DNA of 64,000 nucleotides from Lepiota brunneoincarnata (lineage: Eukaryota > Basidiomycota > Agaricomycetes > Agaricales > Agaricaceae). The position numbers and the translations under genes are program-made. Within the stretch, counting starts at the first letter, position 1. Each line of letters starts with the position of its first letter. The stretch is taken from contig JAEBUN010000039.1 in assembly GCA_023014365.1 (NCBI GenBank), positions 248,001-312,000 of the forward strand, read 5' to 3'. The notes under the pieces are model-generated. The model had not been told where the DNA came from, ran no database searches, and saw nothing but the letters and a program-made list of their open reading frames with translations. Of this stretch, positions 56,285-64,000 are shown one piece after another.

Positions 56285-56725
56285 GTACCATTATTTTCCT
56301 TTCGATACCGCTATTGCGTACTCTCGCTCTTACCTCTCTTGGCTGAACTTGCCGGGGGGGGGGGGGACAAAGCTATATCTGACTTGGCGGATTCGTGTTC
56401 CTTTTTCAAGATGTGATGTGATTTACCTATTGTCCTAGATAATCAAATGAAATCAGATTACACTGGATATGATGATTTGAAACTGTTACTGCCAGTGCCG
56501 GGGATGTATCATTGCCGTCCCTTGTTAAGTTTTCTCCGAAGCCCCATGGCGGTGTTTCTAGCAGACTGATATCCTCGTTCAACGGGTCCCATCATCTAGG
56601 TTCCGTGCCCTTATCGGTGGTTTGTATTGAGATCAGCAGGAATTTTATCTACGCACAAGAAGAGACATGCGCCACACAGTTGCTGGCACGTAAGGAATGT
56701 ATTCCGAAGCTAAAACTAGTCAGGG
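56285..56725 (+). repeat. 460-bp direct repeat, right copy
   Basis: Partner of 53885-54345. It contains a long G-run near 56353-56366, absent from the left copy. It ends about 260 bp before the decayed TPR-CHAT gene. Confidence 0.7.
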
Positions 56726-56988
56726 GACGTTCGAACTAGACAAATCCGGTAAAAACTTGACAACTGAATAAACCACGTGCATATCATATGGGGTTCGAAG
56801 ACCTGTTTCCCCTCCTCGGGCACACCTAACATTTCAGCTTGTTTCGCTGCGCCTGAGGTTCTCACCCAGATGCCCGATGTTGTGTTCGTTCCGCGTCAGA
56901 TGCGCCTTAAATAGCCCTTTCACCGCATGCTTGCAGAACAATCCGAGGCATGCATCGAATGAAACACGTAAAACTGCTTTGAGCATTA

Positions 56989-59900
56989 TTGAGACCTCCC
57001 CCCCATTATGATCGTTTTGTGTCACTCGTCATCCTTGCCAATTGCTTCTCGAGCCAATTCAAGAAAAAGCACGATTTTATGGTCCTAGAGGAATGCATAT
57101 CCGTCCAACGGGAAGCGGTGGAATTTATGCCTACATCCCATCCTGCTCGGTTTGGATTACTTAACAATCTTGCCGGTGCCCTCTCAATCCGATGAAGAGA
57201 ACTCGACTCTTCAGCACGTGAAAGGCGCCGAAACGAAACCGAAACACGATCGAAACACGATCGAAACAGCGCTAACACGAACAAACAAAGGGGCGAGTGT
57301 GGTTGGCGGAACAACCACTGGGCTTCGAAAACCGGGAAAGACGAGATAATTGCGAGAGAGAGAGAGAGAGAGGGAGAATGAGACTGAGAGGGAGTTTTTG
57401 GGTCCTATATTGACTGCCGAGCTCATAAGTGAGCTCGGAACTTTATATACAAGTAAATTATTGTACTAGCTATGTTTTCTGTACCGAAACGGATCGAAAA
57501 ATTGAGAGATAACTATACTAGAACAAATCTGGAGAATAAGGAACGTGAAACAGGAGAGATCGTGAAGTTTTCACGACTACGTTAACAGGGAAATGGGAAA
57601 ACAGAATAGAAAAGATGAAAGGGGTGGTATGCGAGGCTCAGAGGAGTCTATATATGGGGAGAAAACTTATGCTATGGTTCAAGTTCAGGGAAAGGAATAG
57701 ACAAGTAGTGAAAATTTATTTGTTAGGGAATGTAAGAGGTTTCAAGTGAAAGGGATATGTCGCGAAATGATAACGGCTTTGTTCAGCTGGGCGCTCCGAG
57801 TTTCTTGATCCGAGTTTGGATTTTGGGTTCCGAGTTCGGGTTCCGAGTCCTACGAGAGGTGGCATAGGGCAGCCTTTGCAGGTGTAGCCACTTGCCCACC
57901 TCTACACCGATTTCAACAAACTGGTAATTTGCAGGACTTGGAAGAATGCATCTCCATCGGGCGAGAAGGATTGAAATTGATACCTCCACCGCATCCAAAT
58001 CGTTTCAGATTACTTGTCAACCTTGCCAGTGCTGTCCTGACCCAATATGAACATAAAGGTGACGTTCAGGATTTGGAGGAATGCATCCCCCTCCAGAGAG
58101 AAGCACTTCAATTGACACCTTCACCCCACTCAAGTCGTTCGGCAATGCTCAACTCTCTTGCTACTGCCCTCTCAGCCCGATTCAAGCATAAGGGTGATCT
58201 CAAGGACATGGATGAATGCATCTCCCTCCGTAGAGAGGCACTCGAATTAATGCATCCTCTGCACCCGAATCGTCTACAGTCACTCGACAAGCTCGCCAAC
58301 GCTCTCATAACTCGTTTTCAACAAAAAGGCAGTTCTAAAGACCTGGAAGAATGTATCGCCTTACACCGAAAAATGCTGGAATCAAGGCCTCCACCACACC
58401 CTGACCGTTATTTGCCACTCAAAAACCTCGCCGTAGCCCTCTCAATCCGATTCAACGAGAAGGGTGATCCTTAGGACATGGAAGAAAGCATCTTCATCCA
58501 GCGAGAAGCACTGGAATTGATACCTCCGCCCCACCCAAATCGTTCTGCGGCACTCAGCACTCTCGCTAATACACTCTCATTCCGATTCAAGCACGGGGGT
58601 GAATCTGCGGACCTGAAAGAATGCATCTCCATCCACCAAGAAGCGCTGGAGTTGGCGCCCCCGCCTCATCACGATCGTCATATATCACTCAACGGCTTTG
58701 CCGAAGCAGAAGGGTAACCTTCAGGACCTGGAAGAGTGTATTTTGCTCCGCCAGGAATCATTGGAATTAAGGCCTCCACCCCATCCCAGCCGTTCGGCAT
58801 CACTCAGCAGCCTGGCCCATGACCTTTTGCTGCGATTCGGGCAGAAGAGTGATCTTCAGGATATAGAGGAGTGCATTTCCTGCTATCGAGCAGCACTGGA
58901 ACTCATGCCCCTATCCCACCCCAATCGTACTATGTTACTTGACAACCTCGCCAATGCCCTCTTGACACGATTTGAGCACAAGAACGATCTTCAAGACCTA
59001 GAGGAATGCATATCCTTGCACAGAGAAACACTGGAGTTGAGACCTCCACCCCACCCCGATCGTGTTAAATCACTCCACAACCTTGCCAATGCCCTTTGGA
59101 CACGGTTCGATATCCATGGCGATCAAGCTGACATAGACAGTGCTATGCTCTTTTTGGAATCAGCATCCAACTATGAAACAGGGTTGGTACTCGATCGATT
59201 AAAGACAGCGAAATTTTGGGCTTCACGCGCCCGAGTCCATCAACCTCAATCAGCCCTCAAAGCATATCAAAGTGCCATAAACCTACTCCCTCTGCTCGCC
59301 TCCCTTGATATTTATTACCTTGGAAAAGTGCCAGAATGTGCTGGCTCATACCGGACAACTTACCTGTGATGCGGCAAGATGTGCAATTGGACAGGGCCAG
59401 TTTGAGACTGCAGTTACTTTTCTGTCCACTGGCCGCTCTGTTTTTTGGTCCCAGACCCTACAACTTCGAACTCCCATTGATCGACTGGAACGTGTCAACC
59501 CAGTTATTGCCCAGAAGCTCCGCAACATATCAAAACGGCTCGAGTCAGCCTCTTGCTCAGTAACACGGTTTGACTCGGTCATGCAAATATCTCCACGTCG
59601 AACGATGAACAGATCCGACTCATTGCAACACTATTCTCTTGCTCAAGCCTGGAAGGCTGTGCTCAAAGAGGTCCGACAGACCAAGGGGTTTGAAGACTTC
59701 CTACTTCCCCACTCCTTCGATTCCCTACAGAGTTCCACAGCCAATGGTCCCATTATCCTACTTAACGCAAGCGAAGATGGTTGTGATCCTTTAATTCTGC
59801 AACCCAACTCAGTCTTGCATGTACCGTTGCCCAAGATTGAGCATAGAGACCTATTGTTGCTCAAGCGCCTCATTGAGCGATTGGTCCAGGGCACTCACCT

Positions 59901-60983
59901 CCGCTTGGATTCTCTGGATGCAATTGAAGCGGAGTTCGAGCTTAACCATCGCCTGAGAGCCGGTCGGGTGTCACGGCGGGAACATGATCTGACTCCAGAG
60001 GGATGTTTCCGGTCCGTCCTGCACACTTTGTGGACGACCGTTGTCCAGCCCGTTGTTGCTAAGTTACAGTTGCAAAAGGTACATCCCCGCAATTTCCTTT
60101 GTTCTTCTCTAATACCTATCACGCTAGACTGAATCACCCAAGAGAATGTGGTGGTGCCCAACAGGGCCGTTTGTATTTCTTCCCATTCATGCTGCAGGGG
60201 TTTGCCCTGATGATGGACCTGGCGATTGTCTATCTGATTACGCCATCTCCTCGTACTGCTCCTCCCCCCGGGATCTCCTCTCCCGTGCACCTGATATTAT
60301 TCCACCTGACTTCAGGATGCTGGCTGTAATCGAGCCAGAGGCCCCAGGTGGCGTTCTTCTTCCAACGACCCTTGACGAACTGGATAAAATCAGAGCTCAC
60401 ATACCTCACCCTAAACATCTGATCACACATGTCGGCAAAGTTGGATCGCCGTCTTGCGTCAACGATGTTCTAACTGATGTTGCACGGGCTTCAATAGTTC
60501 ACTTCGGCTGTCATGGGGTGCAACACCCAACTAACCCGCTCGAAAGCTTTCTTCGTCTCAGCGGTGGGAAACTTACGATGTCTAGGATCATTCAACAGTG
60601 CCAAATGTTGGGTGCATCTTTCACCTATCTGAGTGCCTGTGAAACGGCAAAAGGTGTTGAGGATCAACCAGATGAGTCCTTGAGCCTTGTCGCTGCCATG
60701 CTATTTGCTGGATTTTGAAGTGTTGTTGGAACCATGTGGTGCACCAGGGTGTTGTGTTTTGCAAGATGTCTATAAGGCTGACGATCAACTATCAAGGTCT
60801 ATTTCGGATGATGACACGCCGCTTGTAGCTGATGTGTTTTATGGGCACCTCTTTCGACGTGGAGCTCGGGTACCTCCAAATGCAACCGATGCAGCCTACT
60901 CACTGCATCTTGCTGTTCAAGAGTTACGAAGGCGGGGCAGACCGTGCTGCAATTGGGTTCCATTTGTGCATTTTGGTGTTTGA
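56989..60983 (+). pseudogene. TPR-CHAT protein gene, interrupted and decayed
   Basis: CHAT is a caspase-like protease domain; in Agaricomycetes it commonly follows arrays of about 42-residue TPR-like units. At least ten units of the type DLEECISLHREALELRPPPH are visible (57070-59130). A linker (GRSVFWSQTLQLRTPID) and, after an intron at about 60079-60129, the CHAT domain follow: MWWCPTGPFVFLPIHAAG, the histidine motif HFGCHG and the cysteine motif YLSACETA. Lesions: a 714-bp insertion at 57193-57906, CAG to TAG at 58472-58474, a deletion with frameshift near 58700, a frameshift near 59310, TGA in place of an expected arginine codon at 60716-60718, and a frameshift before VADVFYGHLF. The catalytic pair is still legible, but no full protein can be made. 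The 5' end before the first TPR is not identifiable. Confidence 0.82.
57193..57906. mobile_element. solo-LTR-like insertion, 714 bp, TSD CCGA
   Basis: The TPR coding sequence is cut between an arginine codon (CGA, 57190-57192) and TTT at 57911. The inserted DNA begins TGAAGAG and ends CTCTACA, so it has the TG...CA ends of a long terminal repeat and short imperfect inverted termini (TGAAGAG against TGTAGAG). CCGA flanks it at 57189-57192 and 57907-57910, a 4-bp target duplication. Removing the insert and one CCGA restores the TPR frame exactly. No internal gag or pol sequence is present, so it is most likely a solo LTR. It includes a (GA)n tract near 57353-57372 and a tttatata box near 57440. 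Confidence 0.75.
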
Positions 60984-61622
60984 ATCAGTCTGGTGCTGCT
61001 TGTCTCCTTCACTCTAACGACTTCTGATGCAATGATTCTACGCCGTCCCTTTTTTCGAGTTTCGATTCTTCCTTTTCACATTCGCTAGTTTGTCTCAAAG
61101 ATCCTGACTATCCCGAGCCCATAGGCTCACTAATATCTGAGAATCACAAGTCACACGAGACATGGGTGGTCCCAACAGTCTATTCGGATTGGAGAGAGAA
61201 TGGATGTTGTATTTAGTAAGGATGGATGGGTTATTGGCCCTGATATTCCTCTGTTTTGGATAGTCCCAGATTTTTACAACTATCTTCCACATTCTTCTTG
61301 CTTATTTACTATCTCTCCACATGGTTCATTTTTCATTGACTATCAACATCTCAGGATTGGTAAACATTGGGCTCAATGCTATGTTCCCACTAAACAATAA
61401 TGATATATTGCCTATGTCCACCTCAGCTTCACATTGGGTCTCTTTACCTAGTATCGTCTCTTCTAAGCTGATTCTTGGTGTATTCCAAGATATAAAATTC
61501 CTGGATTTTTTGTTATTTCCTGAAAACCATATGTTATCCCAAGTTACAGCAAGTACTTGCATTCAGAATAATAGCACAAGTCAAGCTTTTCATGCAGGAC
61601 TGTCCAGATAGGATACAGATAT
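60984..61622. other. AT-rich intergenic region
   Basis: No gene is recognised. The region lies between the ends of the convergent CHAT and amylase genes and probably contains both 3' flanks. Confidence 0.45.
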
Positions 61623-63714
61623 TCAAATCCATCTAATTAAATGGATTATCCCCATCCCTAGTAAGCAATATGACCACCCTGACAGCCTGAACAGTCCAAG
61701 GCACTGCAACTGATGCAAGGGTGACATTTCTGCAGAATTGGCAATGACAGAACCACCACCTCCCCCACCCACACTGCTGGTCACTGTGTTCCCCACGTGA
61801 ATAGCAATTGCATTCCGAGCAGGAACAGTTGCTGTGAACTTTCCACCGGATACCATAAATCTATGATTCACCCTCCCTATTAGCATATGAACATAGATCT
61901 CATATCAAACGAACACGCACGAGGATCCAGTACATGGCCCACCACCACCACCGATACTACCCCCACTAACTACGTCACAATATGTCCCATCAGGAACTGA
62001 GGTGGTAAAAGTCGAGTTCCACGCCGAGTCCACATTGTTGATCGCAACATATCCCAACGCTCCTCTACCAAAGGCAATTTGTTGGAGGTTCAGGGAGGTC
62101 CAGTTCGTTAGGAGCGCGGAACCGACGGTATTTCTGAAGCCGACCATACCGCTGATGGCAGTGAAACGGTGCTGACAGAGCCAACCGTTGGTGCCGCTAG
62201 CCCCAGTGCACGTGCCTGTACCTGAAGAGGGGATTAGGGCGCAATGGAAGAAATGAAAAAGTAGGCACTCACCATTGTTAGGCCCACCATCATCGTTGTT
62301 GGAGATATTGTAGCTGGAGATGACTGTCGGCGATCCATAGGGATGAGCAAGAGAGAAGATGGTCGCAGTGATGAACGTGTTCGACGGAGAGTCATATCTA
62401 AGTGAGCCGTTGTTCTGTCCAAATGGTCAGTTTTATGGTTCAAAGGATAGCTGTATGGCAAAGACATACGCGCTCGGTATCGTGATCTGCGACAAAGACA
62501 TTGGCTTTGTCGCCAGAAACCCAACCCCGGTTATCCAGATTCTCCAGACTTGATATGTTCCCACCCAAGAATGCATCCCTTAGGGTGGAAGCGTAACGGA
62601 ATCTTGTTATCCAGCCTTGTGAGCCTGGTATGGGATTGCCTGATGGAGTCGTCACTCACTCTTGCACGTCACCGATACCAGCGTAGTCGGGAGGTTGGAT
62701 TGGTTGACCAACCCCAAAGACGACTTCCAGAGTGATATATGGTTGTTTTGAGAGTCGACCAAGGATATTGGAGAGATCCTCAGTGGGTATATCTAACAAT
62801 GGTTTACCTTAACACTTCGTGGACTAGGATAGGATGATGTTATAACTCACGCTTGGCAGCATCCAAACGGAATCCATCAACCCCAAGCGACAGCAAATCA
62901 TTCCCGTATTGCGCAAGTCGGCTCCTAACATACTCTGTATCTGTCGCGAGACTGCCAACATGACTAAGTGGCTAATTTTGACGAGAAATGCGAAAGTCGA
63001 AACCCACTCGGCTAGGTTACCAAGCTCGCAATGCTGCACCTGCTGACCATCCTTAAAATTCATGATATCATCATCGGGCTGACCACAGTGATGAAAGTCT
63101 TGAATCTGGTATATGCCGGGGTAATTGTAATGTGTGAATGAGCTGCTGCCGACACCAGTGCCGGAGTCGATACCCGCCATGTGATTGAAGATAACGTCTG
63201 TAAACGTGGATTAAATCCGCCATTCGGATAAAAGGAAATTGGGAGATACATACCGGCTATGACACCGACACCAGCGTTATGACATGCGTTTATCATGCTG
63301 GGTGGGGAGTCAGCGTAATAATTAAGACCGGTTTCCCCAAAGACGCGCGAGAGTCACCAACTTTTGGAATTGTTGACGATTGCCTCGCTTAGAGTTGAGA
63401 TTGTATGAGACTGGTTGATAGTCTGTCCACCATTGTGGTCCAGCGATGTGTTCTTGGGGTGGACTAACTGTTGCGAATTGTTAGTGTCACCTGCCTATAC
63501 CGAGAGAAGTTGAAGTCGCACCTTGGACAAAACCATAACCAGCCGGTCCGATGAAGTTTGTACATTCCGAGGCGATGGAATCCCAGTTCCACTCGAACAT
63601 CTGGATAATGACTGTTTTCGAACCACTAGGTGTTCTCCGGCCGGGGGTCCCACCAATTGAAGAAGAACCCACAAGGGTAAGAAAAGTTAGCGGGAGAAGT
63701 GATAATCGCTTCAT
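61623..63714 (-). CDS. secreted alpha-amylase (GH13)
   Basis: Hydrolyses internal alpha-1,4 bonds of starch or glycogen outside the cell. The signal peptide starts [19 protein letters not shown]. The TIM-barrel start is [17 protein letters not shown] and [11 protein letters not shown], then [17 protein letters not shown] in the next exon. All four GH13 regions are present: [10 protein letters not shown] (about 63190), [13 protein letters not shown] with the Asp nucleophile (about 62860), [11 protein letters not shown] with the Glu acid/base (about 62745) and [12 protein letters not shown] (about 62480). The gene has several short introns. The C-terminal beta domain ends [10 protein letters not shown], a Gly-rich loop, then across an intron [19 protein letters not shown]. 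The FIGPAGY and VSPPQEH motifs fit the animal/bacterial-like GH13 group also found in basidiomycetes. No starch-binding module is evident. The last exon border is uncertain. Confidence 0.87.
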
Positions 63715-64000
63715 CGCTCTTCACTACGAGCAGCCGGACACAAACGAGAGTAATAGGGAGGGAAGACAAGAGGGTAGAGTGAACTTTATTGATTGCGAGC
63801 ATCGTGACAGAACGTGTCTAGCAATCATGATGATCAAGTGAAGTGGCAGATGCGAACTTAACTCACAACAATATATCATGATGTGCGCAATTTGATATAG
63901 CACCTGTTCAAAATCATCATCCCACCCAATCACAACTTCCATCAACTAACCAGGGGGTGAACAAGAAACCCGAGCCATGGCCGTCGTGTCAAAATTCCCA
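63715..64000. promoter_or_regulatory. amylase upstream region
   Basis: The 286 bp before the amylase start. No specific carbon-catabolite site is assigned; the window ends before any neighbouring gene. Confidence 0.35.

Noticed and set aside
61623..61740. Starch-binding module at the amylase C-terminus
   Set aside because: The last about 40 residues do not show the aromatic pattern of such modules; the final exon border is itself uncertain.
1..64000. CRISPR arrays, ribosomal RNA or confident tRNA genes
   Set aside because: No regularly spaced short repeats, rRNA-like segments or tRNA cloverleaf with both promoter boxes were recognised by eye; a covariance search could still find a tRNA.

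Overview
This is nuclear DNA from a filamentous basidiomycete, most likely an Agaricomycete. The evidence is short (about 50-60 nt) GT-AG introns with CTNAY-type branch sites, a fungal RNA-dependent RNA polymerase, a basidiomycete-type array of NACHT NTPases, a TPR-CHAT protein and a fungal secreted GH13 amylase. The species cannot be fixed from sequence alone. Gene density is low and much of the window consists of duplicated, partly decayed blocks.

Layout. 0.6-3.3 kb: two paralogous four-exon secreted LysM genes (minus strand). 3.3-18.7 kb: mosaic of repeated blocks carrying two of three six-cysteine secreted peptide genes and the first NACHT genes (one with a single stop codon, one fragment, one intact). 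19.7-24.5 kb: a QDE-1-like RNA-dependent RNA polymerase whose catalytic motif is assembled from micro-exons, followed by a decayed conserved hypothetical gene. 25.9-27.3 kb: two unrecognised minus-strand ORFs with a repeat between them that contains a hammerhead ribozyme; an inverted, core-mutated copy lies at 11.1 kb. 27.3-32.2 kb: a second copy of the secreted-peptide plus NACHT block. 33.5-47.6 kb: five more NACHT loci (two intact, three broken). 48.4-50.1 kb: a single-pass membrane protein. 50.9-53.7 kb: two divergent F-box genes, one decayed. 53.9-56.7 kb: a direct repeat. 57-61 kb: a decayed TPR-CHAT gene interrupted by a solo-LTR-like insertion with a CCGA target duplication. 61.6-63.7 kb: an alpha-amylase.

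The NACHT genes share a five-exon model: a variable N-terminal exon, a NACHT plus winged-helix exon, and three short exons coding for a C-terminal module. The exon lengths sum to a multiple of three in B, D, G and A, and give a +1 remainder in H, the frameshifted copy. No WD40, ankyrin or TPR array follows the NTPase. Functionally the window is dominated by self-defence and interaction genes: STAND NTPases, a CHAT protease relative, an RNA-silencing polymerase, LysM proteins and small cysteine-rich secreted proteins. That they work together is inference from proximity only.

No database search could be run. All family calls rest on motifs read directly from the sequence, and exon borders were checked only for reading-frame continuity and splice consensus.
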